DNA from: Oscillatoriophycideae cyanobacterium NC_groundwater_1537_Pr4_S-0.65um_50_18
Lineage (GTDB): Bacteria; Cyanobacteriota; Cyanobacteriia; Elainellales; Elainellaceae
Length of the DNA stretch: 64,000 nt
Direction: 5' to 3'
Assembly (NCBI GenBank): GCA_016208305.1
Contig: JACQYI010000006.1
Location: 62,001 to 126,000 of the forward strand
The notes beneath the pieces were generated by a model that was given only the letters and a program-made list of their open reading frames with translations, ran no database searches and was not told the origin of the DNA. Shown piece after piece: positions 1 to 8,966 of the stretch (its first letter is position 1; the number at the start of each line of letters is the position of its first letter). The translations under genes were made by a program, and so were the position numbers.

Positions 1-1433
1 CAAAGTTTGCTCGTGGCGATCGCCTTACCATCACTACCCCGCACGGCACCATCTTCCTTAGCGTCTGCGGCATCCGTCGCTTGATCAAACAAGATGCCAA
101 GACCATCTGGCGAGAGGCTCATCTGCACATCGCGTTGCAAAGGTAGCTGAAGCAAATCAATCACCTCAGATGTGGGGAGATGAATCGCCGTCAGATAAGG
201 CTGTTCTTGATAGACATCCCCCGGAATTCGGCGGGTGATCAGACAATAAAGATTCTGCTTGGTCGGATCAAATTGGGCGCTGAGAATCGCCCCGTCGGTT
301 TTCAATAACTCTTTGTCTGTGCCCTGGTTGTTCACCAAAAACAGCGATCGCGTGGGGTTGGTAGGGTCGGTGTTGAATTTCACCATAGCGGCTGCCGAAC
401 CGTCTCTAGCAAAGGTCAGCACGACTCCAAATTTGGGCAAAAAGTCTAGCGCTTCCGCCGTTTCGGCCAAAGGCAAGATAGCCATTCCCTGCCCCTGCGA
501 CATCGCCAATCCGGCGCTGTCGGGTGTGATGATAAAATCGCCACCCGGTTCAGTCTTAATCGGTGTAGGGGGTGCGCCGGGCTTCAGCAGCCACAGGCCA
601 AATTGCCCCAGATCTTGCCGATTAACCCGCTGCACAATAATGCTCTGACCATCAGGAGAGAGGTCGAATTTGAGATTTTGAAATTCTTTGTTGTCTAAAA
701 TCAGCTCTACTATTTTGGCGGGCTGGGCAGGACGTGGAGCGATATCGGGCGCTGAGCTGATACCCGGCGTACTGGCCGTTGCCTGAATTTGGATGCCTGT
801 CGTGACCGTATACAGCTGTTGATCCAGCAAACCCGATGCAGGGGCACGCTCGATCGCCGAAAACAAAATCCGATCGCCTTCGGGGTAAGGCTTAAAGTCC
901 ATCACCACCAAGTTTTCGGGCGTTAAAACCTGCTGTTGCTGCGTCGTCAGGTTCTGCAAAACTAGCCGTCCGGCCTCAGCGCCCTCTACGCCTAGATAGA
1001 TAAACGCCCGATCGCGGGTGCGAAACTCTCCCGTAAACGGCTGCATTTGGCTACGAGCATCCTCAGCTTTGCTAAAGCGATCGCGTGCGCCCTGCAACTC
1101 TAGCCTAAAGGTTTTGCCGTAGGGGGCGGGTGTATTGAGCGTGTAGGCCATGCGCCGCCCTGCCCAGCTCACTTTTCCGGGGACAGGAGGGTCAATGCGC
1201 AGGTTTTGCTCCACGCTAGTCTGATCCATCGGGCGACTGAAGGTGAGGACAAACGCTGTATCTTCTGCACCCACTTGCCGATTTTGCCAAGTAAACTCCC
1301 GCACTCTGGGAGCCGTGCGATCGCCCTTCAAGACCAGTCCGCCAATTAATAGGCTCAACAGCAAAATCAGTAGGATCGCAGCCCGATCGAGCGGCTGGAG
1401 AGATTTTCGCAGGCTGGCTACAGGCTTAAACAT
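1..1433 (-). CDS. Membrane-anchored Ig-like / beta-propeller protein, partial (C-terminus off window)
   Basis: The complement is open from an ATG at 1431-1433 to the left edge, about 477 codons, so the C-terminus is missing. A single hydrophobic helix lies at about residues 20-36 (AILLILLLSLLIGGLVL), followed by a region resembling an SbsA-type bacterial Ig-like domain (FVLTFSRPMDQ, then LRIDPP and RMAYTL). After about residue 140 come repeated strands with SPDG motifs (DLSPDGQSI, SLSPDGLGI), as in WD40/TolB-like propellers. I infer an inner-membrane-anchored protein with a periplasmic propeller. Its function is unknown. It is divergent from the oxygenase at 1480 with only 46 bp between the starts, so the two share a promoter region. 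Confidence 0.6.
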   Translation of the reverse strand, partial: MFKPVASLRKSLQPLDRAAILLILLLSLLIGGLVLKGDRTAPRVREFTWQNRQVGAEDTAFVLTFSRPMDQTSVEQNLRIDPPVPGKVSWAGRRMAYTLNTPAPYGKTFRLELQGARDRFSKAEDARSQMQPFTGEFRTRDRAFIYLGVEGAEAGRLVLQNLTTQQQQVLTPENLVVMDFKPYPEGDRILFSAIERAPASGLLDQQLYTVTTGIQIQATASTPGISSAPDIAPRPAQPAKIVELILDNKEFQNLKFDLSPDGQSIIVQRVNRQDLGQFGLWLLKPGAPPTPIKTEPGGDFIITPDSAGLAMSQGQGMAILPLAETAEALDFLPKFGVVLTFARDGSAAAMVKFNTDPTNPTRSLFLVNNQGTDKELLKTDGAILSAQFDPTKQNLYCLITRRIPGDVYQEQPYLTAIHLPTSEVIDLLQLPLQRDVQMSLSPDGLGILFDQATDAADAKEDGAVRGSDGKAIATSKL

Positions 1434-1479
1434 ACGGAAAGTTAACGAGTAGAGAATGGAAGAGATGGGGAAGGGGTAG

Positions 1480-2127
1480 ATGAGAGATAATAACGTATCG
1501 CATCCATCCTCTACGAGCGATCGGCTGATGACTTCTCAAATTCTGACCCCGTTAGGCCACGAAATTTTTTTGGTTAAGCAATTGCTAGATGCCTCTGTCT
1601 GCCAGCAGATCATCCAGGTGGCTCAGCAATGCCAGCTGCAACAGGCTGATATTTTAATCGAAACGGTTGATAATCAGGTTCGGAGTAATGACCTCTTGCG
1701 GTTAGGGGGTTCTGATCCACTCCTACAGTCTACAAATCAGCTTTTGTTCAGCAAGCTGGCGATCGTGCAGCAGCTCCTGCGGCAAACCTACGGCGTCAAT
1801 TTTCCCTTTGCTGAACCCTGCACAGTCTTGCGCTATCAGGAACGGCAGTTTTACAAGCGTCATATTGATAATATTTTGCTGGGTAGCCGCTTTCAAGAAC
1901 TCGATCAGGGCATTCCCACCCGTGATATCAGCATTGTGGGTTACCTAAATGATGATTTTGAGGGAGGTGAAACTTATTTCGATCGCCAAGACCTAAAGGT
2001 GAAACCAGAAGCGGGATCTGTCCTGATTTTTCCAGCATACTTCACCCATCCTCACGAATCACTGCCCATCCTCAAAGGCCAAAAATACGCTTTTACGAGT
2101 TGGCTGTTTCATGGTAATTCAATCTAG
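1480..2127 (+). CDS. 2OG-Fe(II) oxygenase, prolyl 4-hydroxylase-like
   Basis: The 215-residue protein has the layout of a small Fe(II)/2-oxoglutarate dioxygenase. The HxD iron ligands are in YKRHIDN (H128, D130). A GGETYF strand follows, then FTHPHESLP, in which H192 is the probable distal iron ligand. K202 in GQKYAFTSW is the probable 2-oxoglutarate carboxylate ligand. These residues sit where they do in prolyl-4-hydroxylase family proteins. The substrate cannot be told from sequence. A second ATG at 1528 (MTSQILTPLG) could be the true start, since the first 16 residues are polar and non-distinctive. A CNNM-type gene follows 47 bp downstream. Confidence 0.8.
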   Translation: MRDNNVSHPSSTSDRLMTSQILTPLGHEIFLVKQLLDASVCQQIIQVAQQCQLQQADILIETVDNQVRSNDLLRLGGSDPLLQSTNQLLFSKLAIVQQLLRQTYGVNFPFAEPCTVLRYQERQFYKRHIDNILLGSRFQELDQGIPTRDISIVGYLNDDFEGGETYFDRQDLKVKPEAGSVLIFPAYFTHPHESLPILKGQKYAFTSWLFHGNSI

Positions 2128-2174
2128 ATGACGCGCAGTTTAGGGCAACATTACAGTTTAATGAAAGGATTGCA

Positions 2175-3491
2175 ATGACTTTTGAGATTTTGGGTCTTGT
2201 TCTACTGATAGTTGCCAACGGGATTTTCTCAATGTCAGAGATGGCGATCGTTTCAGCCCGTAAAGCTCGTCTTCAAGAGCAAGCTGAGCAAGGAAATGTT
2301 GGGGCAAGAGCAGCGCTGAAGTTAGCGAACTCACCTAACCACTTTTTATCTACGATTCAGATCGGTATTACGCTTATTGGCACACTGACTGGAGTTTTTG
2401 GCGGAGCAGCCTTCTCTGAGCAACTGGCGGTTTATATCGCCCTGATCCCAGCCTTGAGAGAATCGAGTGAGGCGATCGCCCTCACCCTTGTTGTCATCAT
2501 TATCACCTACCTGTCACTGATCATTGGCGAACTGGCTCCCAAGCGACTAGCGCTGAATAACCCAGAAAAAATTGCGGCGATCGTAGCGGCTCCGATGCAG
2601 GTAGTTGCTAAAGTTGCCTCACCCATTGTCTATTTACTCAGCCTCTCTACCGAGGTCGTTCTGAAATTACTGCGTGCAAATGCCCCCTCTGAAGAGCCGT
2701 CAGTAACAGAGGAAGAAATCAAGGTTTTATTACGCCAGGGGGCGGAGGCAGGCATGTTTGCTGCCGCTGAGCAAGATATGGTAGAGCGTGTGTTTCACCT
2801 GGGCGATCAGCAGGTCAGCAGCTTAATGACTCCTCGCCCTGATATCATTTGGCTTGATCTGGATGACTCAGCCGAGGTTATCCGTCAAAAGATGATTGAG
2901 TGCCGCCATAGCCGCATCCCCGTCTGCCAGGAAGCCTTAGACAACGTTATGGGCATTGCCCACGTTGCCGATATTTTGGCACGTAGCCTGTCCGGACAGC
3001 CAATTGATCTGGTCACCTTACTTCGACCACCGCTGCTAATTCCAGAAAGCACCCATGCTCTGCGCGTCCTGGAGTTATTCAAACAGTCAGGGACGCATAT
3101 TGCCCTAACGGTGGATGAGTATGGCGTGATTCAGGGGCTAGTGACCCTCAATGATGTCATGGAGGTAATTATTGGCGATGTTCCCTTTGCCGATGATCCG
3201 CAGGAATCTAGCATCATCCGCCGCGAGGACGGCTCCTGGCTGGTGGATGGCATGCTGTCTAGCGACGAGCTAAAAGAGCTAATTGAGGCAGATGAGCTGC
3301 CTGGGGAAGATCTCGGCAACTACCAAACCCTTGCAGGCTTTGTCATCATGCAGCTAGGGCGTATCCCGCGATCGTCTGATCATTTTTCCTGGAATGGCTT
3401 TCGCTTTGAGGTGATTGATATGGATGGCAACCGGGTAGATAAGGTGCTAGTGATGCCTTTGCCGCAGCAGGAAGTATCGCTTGAGCGCTAG
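2175..3491 (+). CDS. Hemolysin-family CNNM/CBS/CorC-domain membrane protein
   Basis: This 438-residue protein has the standard three-part layout of the HlyC/CorC (CNNM) family. Residues 1-190 are a DUF21/CNNM membrane domain with several hydrophobic helices (ILGLVLLIVANGIFSMSEMA and further). Residues about 200-330 are a CBS pair (LMTPRPDIIWLD, then RIPVCQ and GVIQGLVTLNDVME). A CorC/HlyC-associated domain closes the protein (DGSWLVDGMLSSDEL, then GFVIMQLGRIP). Family members are linked to Mg2+/divalent cation efflux or homeostasis. The old name hemolysin is historical. The start ATG at 2175 is preceded by GAAAGGA, a good ribosome-binding site. A 16-bp tandem duplication follows the stop. Confidence 0.88.
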   Translation: MTFEILGLVLLIVANGIFSMSEMAIVSARKARLQEQAEQGNVGARAALKLANSPNHFLSTIQIGITLIGTLTGVFGGAAFSEQLAVYIALIPALRESSEAIALTLVVIIITYLSLIIGELAPKRLALNNPEKIAAIVAAPMQVVAKVASPIVYLLSLSTEVVLKLLRANAPSEEPSVTEEEIKVLLRQGAEAGMFAAAEQDMVERVFHLGDQQVSSLMTPRPDIIWLDLDDSAEVIRQKMIECRHSRIPVCQEALDNVMGIAHVADILARSLSGQPIDLVTLLRPPLLIPESTHALRVLELFKQSGTHIALTVDEYGVIQGLVTLNDVMEVIIGDVPFADDPQESSIIRREDGSWLVDGMLSSDELKELIEADELPGEDLGNYQTLAGFVIMQLGRIPRSSDHFSWNGFRFEVIDMDGNRVDKVLVMPLPQQEVSLER

Positions 3492-3507
3492 ATTTCTTAA
3501 ACACTAA

Positions 3508-3539
3508 TAAGCTTAGAGACGAGTAAGTTTAGAGACTAG
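3508..3539. repeat. 16-bp tandem duplication at a gene end
   Basis: Units TAAGCTTAGAGACGAG (3508-3523) and TAAGTTTAGAGACTAG (3524-3539) differ at two positions. The second contains the TAG stop (complement 3536-3538) of the minus-strand O-methyltransferase. Confidence 0.85.
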
Positions 3540-4195
3540 CGTTTGAGCGCTAATGTGAGGCCATCGGCGATCGCCAGCACGCTCAGAGTAATTCGCTCAT
3601 CCTGATGCAGCTTTTGATTGAAGGCGCGGATAGTTTGAGTGCGATTATCCTTCACCTGCTCATCAGCCACTCTGCCCGACCAAAGGACGTTATCAATGGC
3701 GATCAAGCCACCCGGACGCACAAGTTGCAGCGATCGCTCATAGTAACGGTCATAGCTACTCTTGTCAGCATCAATAAAGGCAAAGTCAAAGGTGTTGGCT
3801 TCTCCAGCAGCCAGGAGCTGATCCAAAGTCTCTAGCGCCGGAGCAATCCGCAGGTCAATTTTGTCGGCAACACCCGCCTGCTGCCAATAGCGCTGAGCGA
3901 TCGCCGTATACTCTTCGCTCACATCACAGGCGACCAGCTTGCCGTCGGGGGGAAGGGCGATCGCCACACAGAGCGAGCTATACCCCGTGAATACCCCTAT
4001 TTCTAGCGCTTTTTTAGCGCCCATTAGCTGCACTAACAGCCGCATTAGCTGTCCTTGCTCAGGTGCAATCTGCATCTGGCTCATGACATGAGCTGCCGTT
4101 TCTTGCCGCAGACGTTGTAAAATTTCCGGCTCTCGCAGGGAAACAGTCAGCAGGTATTCCTGCAAAGAATTCTCTAAAAAAGTCTTGCCAGACAT
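3536..4195 (-). CDS. Class I SAM-dependent O-methyltransferase (caffeoyl-CoA OMT-like)
   Basis: The 219-residue protein matches the Methyltransf_3 (caffeoyl-CoA O-methyltransferase/catechol OMT) layout. Motif I is ALEIGVFTGYSSL. The acidic SAM contact is LVACDVSEEY. The metal- and substrate-site signature is FAFIDADKSSYDRYYE, followed by LVRPGGLIAIDNVLWSGRV. Family enzymes use a divalent metal to methylate a catechol-like hydroxyl. The cyanobacterial substrate is unknown. The gene is convergent with the CNNM gene. It lies downstream of the PEP-CTERM gene on the same strand but is separated from it by a strong terminator (4247-4278), so it is probably transcribed alone. Confidence 0.85.
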   Translation of the reverse strand: MSGKTFLENSLQEYLLTVSLREPEILQRLRQETAAHVMSQMQIAPEQGQLMRLLVQLMGAKKALEIGVFTGYSSLCVAIALPPDGKLVACDVSEEYTAIAQRYWQQAGVADKIDLRIAPALETLDQLLAAGEANTFDFAFIDADKSSYDRYYERSLQLVRPGGLIAIDNVLWSGRVADEQVKDNRTQTIRAFNQKLHQDERITLSVLAIADGLTLALKR

Positions 4196-4246
4196 GCAGA
4201 TTCCTATCCTGAAGCGTATAGTGCCATCACAAGTTTTACATGCATC

Positions 4247-4278
4247 AAAAAAATCGCATCTCTTGAGAAGAAATGCGA
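4247..4278 (-). terminator. Rho-independent terminator of the PEP-CTERM gene
   Basis: Read on the minus strand, a TCGCAT/ATGCGA stem (4273-4278 and 4254-4259) with a 13-nt partly paired loop is followed directly by seven Ts (plus-strand As at 4247-4253). It lies 55 bp past the stop of the PEP-CTERM gene. Confidence 0.85.
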
Positions 4279-4333
4279 CATAAAACCTATGCTGTGTAAC
4301 TTAGGATCGCTGTGTCCGTTGCGCAGGGCTAGA

Positions 4334-5125
4334 CTAAGCCGACTTGACGCGACGGCGCTGGCGCAGAAAGAAACCCCCCACACCTACCAGACCCATGACT
4401 AGACCGGGTTCTGGAACGGATTCTGTGTCGAAATCAAACTTCCCTGTACCCTCGTGGAAAGAGTGGTTGTCTGTTTCAAAACCGCCACCGCCCGCCTGAG
4501 AAATGACAATCTTGTTGAAGATATCAGCTGCGCTATCGGCATAGAAATGGACGTAGCCGTTGCCCTGGTAGTAGCTGCCATTCTGCTGCCGCTGAGCGCC
4601 ATCCTCGTTGCTGCCAGGATGTAGCGCAGAGTAGGTGGCAAAGCCGCCTGCTTGGTCAATATCTTTTGTGGTGAAGGATTTGACTAGGGTATTGCCGTTG
4701 TAGAACGAGTAGGTATTGCCCGTGTGAGCTGCGCCCCAATTAATCCCAAAATAGTTGAGGCTTTTTGCCAGGTTAATGATGACGTTGTTGCCCTGAAAAA
4801 CTTCTAAATAGTTAGAGGTATTTTTCTCGCCCTCTGCGCCTACGGGTGCCCACATATCTGAGCGCACGCTGCTGTTTGAATTGCCGTTAGAAAAACTATA
4901 CTTGGCAAACCCAGTCGTCGGGACTTGACCTGAGTTGAAATCAACGGTGGTTGTGCCTGCGAGCGTAGAAAATTCAGAATAGGCACCTTGGTTGGTCGCC
5001 CCAGTCCAGGGGTTTGCGACACCATCGGTCACTTTGAATGAAAACGCTTGAGCCGAGTTTGCAGACAGGACAGAAGCGATCGCTGCCAAAGCAGCAATTC
5101 CAGTGGTGAATTGACGAAGCTGCAT
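4334..5125 (-). CDS. Secreted PEP-CTERM sorting-domain protein
   Basis: The start chosen is ATG at 5123-5125, because AGGAGA lies five bases upstream and the product begins with a signal peptide (MQLRQFTTGIAALAAIASVL, cleavage near AQA). Longer in-frame starts reach 5197 but add a non-signal prefix. The roughly 263-residue protein ends in the exosortase sorting tail SVPEPGLVMGLVGVGGFF followed by RQRRR, that is the VPEP motif, a hydrophobic helix and a basic cluster. The mature part is rich in Gly, Asn, Ser and aromatic residues (FYNGNTLVKSF) and matches no fold I recognise. By family knowledge the tail would be cut by exosortase and the protein exported to the surface or matrix. Confidence 0.82.
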   Translation of the reverse strand: MQLRQFTTGIAALAAIASVLSANSAQAFSFKVTDGVANPWTGATNQGAYSEFSTLAGTTTVDFNSGQVPTTGFAKYSFSNGNSNSSVRSDMWAPVGAEGEKNTSNYLEVFQGNNVIINLAKSLNYFGINWGAAHTGNTYSFYNGNTLVKSFTTKDIDQAGGFATYSALHPGSNEDGAQRQQNGSYYQGNGYVHFYADSAADIFNKIVISQAGGGGFETDNHSFHEGTGKFDFDTESVPEPGLVMGLVGVGGFFLRQRRRVKSA

Positions 5126-5620
5126 TATTTCTCCTGGTAGGTGGCTGACACACCCATTATTAACTTCTGGGTTAAGCCAAAGGTTGAGCAGAAGCACGGA
5201 TTCGATTCACGGATGTCTTAACCAAAACTTGACATTTCTGGAGGATTTAATTAAGGCCACAACAAGTCTCTTCACCGCTGACTTGGCTCTAAGCCGCCTG
5301 CCTCAATCACTCAAGGTCAAGCCTAGAGCAGAGCATCCCTATAAAGTAATTCTGTCCGGCCATACTGAAGTTTACGGTCGATGCGATTTGAAAATTGCGA
5401 TCGCTTTTTGCCAAAACCGTTTAATATTTTGATACGTTTATACTAATCTAAGCATTCTTAATGTAGTTCAACTGCATTGATATCTAGCGCTTCAATCCCA
5501 AAAGACGCTACAGATAGAGTCAGTTGTTTTCAAATCTCAATAAAATTGCTAGATATAGAACCAAAGATCAGTTAATCTTATCTCAACCTTGCACCTGGTT
5601 TGAAACCGAGATTGAGAGCT
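5126..5620. promoter_or_regulatory. Divergent intergenic region between the PEP-CTERM gene and dnaE-N
   Basis: These 495 bp carry the promoters of two divergent genes. The part nearest dnaE-N is AT-rich (5420-5580). I see no convincing gene, repeat or hairpin. The open frame at 5184-5432 has no protein-like pattern. Confidence 0.4.
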
Positions 5621-8209
5621 ATGTCCTTTGTTGGTCTACATATTCACAGCGACTACAGCCTTTTGGATGGCGCGAGCCAGATTCCAGAGCTACTTGATCG
5701 CGTCGTAGAGCTGGGAATGCCAGCGATCGCCCTGACGGATCATGGCGTCATGTATGGGGCGATCGAGATGCTGAAGGAGTGTAAAGCCCGAGGCGTAAAG
5801 CCGATCATTGGCAATGAAATGTATGTGATCAATGGCGACATCACCAAGCAGGAGCGTCGGCCTCGCTATCACCAGGTGATTTTAGCCAAAAATACTCAAG
5901 GGTATAAAAATCTCGTTAAGCTGACCACGCTTTCCCATTTGCAAGGCGTTCAGGGAAAGGGCATTTTCTCTCGCCCCTGCATTAATAAGGAATTGATCGA
6001 GCAGTATCGAGAAGGGCTGATTGTCACGAGCGCCTGCTTGGGCGGTGAAATTCCCCAGGCCATCATGCAGGGTAAGCCAGAGATCGCCCGGCGGATCGCC
6101 CAATGGTATAAAGAACGGTTTGGCGACGATTACTATCTGGAAATTCAAGATCACGGATTGCAGGAAGAGCGGATCGTCAATCCTGAAATTATCCGCATTG
6201 CCCGTGAAATGGACATTAAGCTGGTCGCCACTAACGACTCACACTATATTTCCTGCTTTGATGTAGAAGCCCATGATGCTCTGCTCTGCATCCAGACCGG
6301 AAAGCTGATCAGCGAAGAGAAGCGGCTGCGCTATACGGGGACGGAATACCTCAAATCAGCAGAGGAAATGCGCTATCTGTTCCGCGACCATCTGCCAGAG
6401 GAGGCCGTAGAAGAGGCGATCGCCAGCACCCTAGAAATTGCCGACAAGATTGAAGCCTATGACATCATGGGCAAGCCGCGTATCCCCGACTACTCGGTGC
6501 CCGAAGGCTACACCAAAGAGAGCTATCTCAAAGCAATTACCCGGCAGGGCTTGATGGATCGCTTTGGCTACGAGTCTTATGACCAGGTAGAACCCGTCTA
6601 TCAAGAGCGGCTAGAGTACGAGCTGCAAATGATGCATCAGATGGGCTTCGATGCCTACTTTCTCGTGGTTTGGGACTACATCAAATATGCTCGCGATCAC
6701 GGAATTCCCGTGGGGCCAGGTCGCGGCTCGGCAGCGGGTTCGCTGGTGGCTTACTCCCTAGCAATTACCAATATTGATCCGGTGCATCATGGCTTACTGT
6801 TCGAGCGGTTTCTCAATCCCGAACGCTTTTCGATGCCAGATATCGACACGGACTTTTGTATCGATCGCCGGGATGAAGTGATTAGCTACGTGACGGACAA
6901 GTATGGGAGCGATCGCGTCGCCCAAATCATCACCTACAACCGCATGACCTCAAAAGCGGTGCTGAAAGACGTGGCGCGAGTGCTGGATATTCCTTACGCC
7001 GAGTCCGATCGGATGGCGAAGATGATTCCGGTCTCGCGAGGCAAACCTGCCAAGCTGAAGACCATGATTTCGGAAGGGACGCCTGCACCAGAGTTTAAAG
7101 CCAAATACGACAATGATCCGAAGGTGCGCCATTGGCTCGATACGGCCATCAAAATTGAAGGAACCAACAAGAGCGTCGGCATCCATGCGGCAGGGGTCGT
7201 GATTTCCTCGCATCCCTTAGATGAAGTAGTGCCGCTTCAGCGAAACGCCGATGGCTCTGTATTCACGCAGTATTACATGGAGGATATTGAGGCGTTAGGG
7301 CTGCTAAAAATGGACTTCTTGGGGCTAAAAAACCTGACGATGATCCAGAAAGCGGTCGATCTGATTGCCCAAAATCAAAATATTGCGATCGACCTCGATC
7401 ATTTATCTCTGGATGATCCCAAAGTCTATAAGCTCTTGTCACAGGGCAGCTTAGAGGGCATCTTTCAGCTTGAATCTTCAGGCATGCGGCAAATTGTCCG
7501 AGATCTGAAGCCTTCCGGCTTAGAAGATATTTCTTCGGTGCTGGCACTCTACCGTCCAGGGCCGTTGGATGCAGGGCTGATTCCTAAGTTCATTAACCGC
7601 AAGCATGGGCGTGAAAGAATTGAGTACGAACACCCAATCCTAGAGAGCATTCTCAACGAAACCTACGGGATTATGGTCTATCAAGAGCAGATTATGAAAA
7701 TCGCTCAAGATATGGCGGGTTATTCTCTGGGGCAAGCCGATCTGCTGCGGCGCGCTATGGGCAAAAAGAAAAAGTCGGAGATGGAAAAACACCAGCAGAT
7801 TTTTGTGGATGGCGCAGGCAAGAACGGCGTCAAGGCAAAGGTCGCTACCGACTTGTTTGAACAAATGGTGATGTTTGCAGAATATTGCCTGAGCTATGAA
7901 ACGCCAGTTCTCACCGTTGAATATGGCGCTTTACCCATCGGTAAAATTGTCGAAAATCAAATTGAATGTACTGTTTATAGCGTCAGCAGTCACGGCTATA
8001 TCTATACACAACCGATCGCCCAATGGCACGATCGCGGCAGGCAAGAAATCTTTGAGTATCTGTTAGAAGATGGCTCGATTATTCAGGCGACCAAAGATCA
8101 CAAATTCATGACAGAAACGGGACAAATGCTAACGATCGATGAGATCTTTCAGCGAAATCTTGATTTAAAACGGGTGGAAGTGCGATCGCCCGTTCTTGCA
8201 GGTCGGTAA
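5621..8209 (+). CDS. dnaE-N: DNA polymerase III alpha, N-terminal part, fused to split intein IntN
   Basis: The chosen start (ATG 5621, [18 protein letters not shown]) is the usual DnaE start. A TTG seven codons upstream is also in frame. The N-extein, residues 1-755, holds the PHP domain (HIHSD) and the C-family polymerase core. Catalytic Asp are in [14 protein letters not shown] (D407, D409) and KMDFLGL (D565), matching E. coli D401, D403 and D555. The glycine loop is [11 protein letters not shown]. At residue 756 (codon 7886-7888) the intein begins with [14 protein letters not shown], and block B is ATKDHKFMT. IntN is 107 residues, close to the 102 of the Nostoc punctiforme DnaE intein. 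All splicing residues are present. The stop at 8207-8209 overlaps the possible start region of the Uma2 gene. Confidence 0.96.
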   Translation: MSFVGLHIHSDYSLLDGASQIPELLDRVVELGMPAIALTDHGVMYGAIEMLKECKARGVKPIIGNEMYVINGDITKQERRPRYHQVILAKNTQGYKNLVKLTTLSHLQGVQGKGIFSRPCINKELIEQYREGLIVTSACLGGEIPQAIMQGKPEIARRIAQWYKERFGDDYYLEIQDHGLQEERIVNPEIIRIAREMDIKLVATNDSHYISCFDVEAHDALLCIQTGKLISEEKRLRYTGTEYLKSAEEMRYLFRDHLPEEAVEEAIASTLEIADKIEAYDIMGKPRIPDYSVPEGYTKESYLKAITRQGLMDRFGYESYDQVEPVYQERLEYELQMMHQMGFDAYFLVVWDYIKYARDHGIPVGPGRGSAAGSLVAYSLAITNIDPVHHGLLFERFLNPERFSMPDIDTDFCIDRRDEVISYVTDKYGSDRVAQIITYNRMTSKAVLKDVARVLDIPYAESDRMAKMIPVSRGKPAKLKTMISEGTPAPEFKAKYDNDPKVRHWLDTAIKIEGTNKSVGIHAAGVVISSHPLDEVVPLQRNADGSVFTQYYMEDIEALGLLKMDFLGLKNLTMIQKAVDLIAQNQNIAIDLDHLSLDDPKVYKLLSQGSLEGIFQLESSGMRQIVRDLKPSGLEDISSVLALYRPGPLDAGLIPKFINRKHGRERIEYEHPILESILNETYGIMVYQEQIMKIAQDMAGYSLGQADLLRRAMGKKKKSEMEKHQQIFVDGAGKNGVKAKVATDLFEQMVMFAEYCLSYETPVLTVEYGALPIGKIVENQIECTVYSVSSHGYIYTQPIAQWHDRGRQEIFEYLLEDGSIIQATKDHKFMTETGQMLTIDEIFQRNLDLKRVEVRSPVLAGR
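7886..8206 (+). other. Split intein N-half (IntN) coding region
   Basis: The intein runs from Cys1 (7886-7888) to the last sense codon. Block A is [14 protein letters not shown]. Block B, with its TxxH motif, is ATKDHKFMT. The last nine residues (VRSPVLAGR) no longer align with other DnaE IntN tails and contain a HIP1 octamer. Confidence 0.95.
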
Positions 8210-8210
8210 T

Positions 8211-8834
8211 ATGGGAGATAGGTTACTCAATCCTCTCAGAGGCTCTATGGTGTTTTCTCCGCCCCAACTCAAGTCGCTGCTGTCCCTAACGGACGATGAG
8301 TACTTTCTGCTGTGCCAGGCCAATCCTGACCTGAGAATTGAGCGTAACGCTAGCGGAGATTTAATGATTATGTCTCCTACAGGCGGAGAGACTGGTTACC
8401 GAAATGGCAATATTAATTTTCAGCTTGTGGGTTGGAGCCTTCAAAACCAGCAGGGCTTGGCCTTCGACTCCTCTACAGAATTCAAAATGCCTAAAGGCGC
8501 GAATTATTCTCCTGATGCAAGCTGGGTCAGGCGCGATCGCTGGAACGCCTTGACTCCAGAGCAAAAGCGTAAATTTCCGCCGCTGGCTCCCGACTTTGTG
8601 ATTGAATTGCGATCGCCGTCCGATTCCATGGGCATGCTGCGCGTCAAAATGCAGGAATATATCGACAACGGCGTGCGGTTGGGCTGGCTGATTGATCCTC
8701 AAAATCGGCAGGTAGAAATTTATCGATTGGGGCAAACCGTTGAAGTATTACAAAATCCTGAGACGCTTTCAGGTGAGGATGTTTTGTCTGGCTTTGTGCT
8801 AGATCTAAAGCCGATTTTTGCAGATGTTGAGTAA
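8211..8834 (+). CDS. Uma2-family (DUF820) putative endonuclease between the split-intein halves
   Basis: The protein of about 207 residues belongs to the Uma2 family, a PD-(D/E)XK-like nuclease fold very common in cyanobacteria. Visible signatures are RIERNASGDLMIMSPTG, the acidic YSPDASWV, then FVIELRSPSDS and RVKMQEYIDNGVRLGWLIDP, where D, E and K would form the active site. The start is uncertain. ATG 8211 follows the dnaE-N stop by one base. ATG 8196 would overlap dnaE-N by 14 bases. ATG 8247 has AGAGG four bases upstream. The gene fills the 649-bp gap between IntN and IntC and is in the IntC frame, with stop codons at 8832 and 8850 separating them. The frame is intact, so it is probably functional. 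Its DNA target is unknown. Confidence 0.9.
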   Translation: MGDRLLNPLRGSMVFSPPQLKSLLSLTDDEYFLLCQANPDLRIERNASGDLMIMSPTGGETGYRNGNINFQLVGWSLQNQQGLAFDSSTEFKMPKGANYSPDASWVRRDRWNALTPEQKRKFPPLAPDFVIELRSPSDSMGMLRVKMQEYIDNGVRLGWLIDPQNRQVEIYRLGQTVEVLQNPETLSGEDVLSGFVLDLKPIFADVE

Positions 8835-8858
8835 GCGATTAAATTTAATTAAATACGT

Positions 8859-8966
8859 ATGGTTAAAATTATCAGTCGTCAATCTTTAGGGATGCAATCT
8901 GTCTATGACATTGGCGTTGCGCGAGATCACAATTTTGTTTTATCTAACGGTTTAATTGCCTCAAAC
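8859..8966 (+). other. Split intein C-half (IntC) coding region
   Basis: Thirty-six residues end in Asn at 8964-8966, directly before Cys+1. Blocks F and G are complete and match the cyanobacterial DnaE IntC pattern. Confidence 0.95.

Noticed and set aside
259-648. Plus-strand open frame at the left end
   Set aside because: Antisense to the clear minus-strand Ig-like/propeller gene; no protein-like pattern.
5184-5432. 82-codon plus-strand frame upstream of dnaE
   Set aside because: Overlaps the divergent promoter and PEP-CTERM leader, with no family pattern.
7886-8966. Possibility that the dnaE break is a frameshift in a single gene or an ordinary pseudogene
   Set aside because: IntN and IntC have complete blocks and correct terminal Cys, Asn and Cys+1, and both exteins are full-length, so this is a functional split-intein arrangement.
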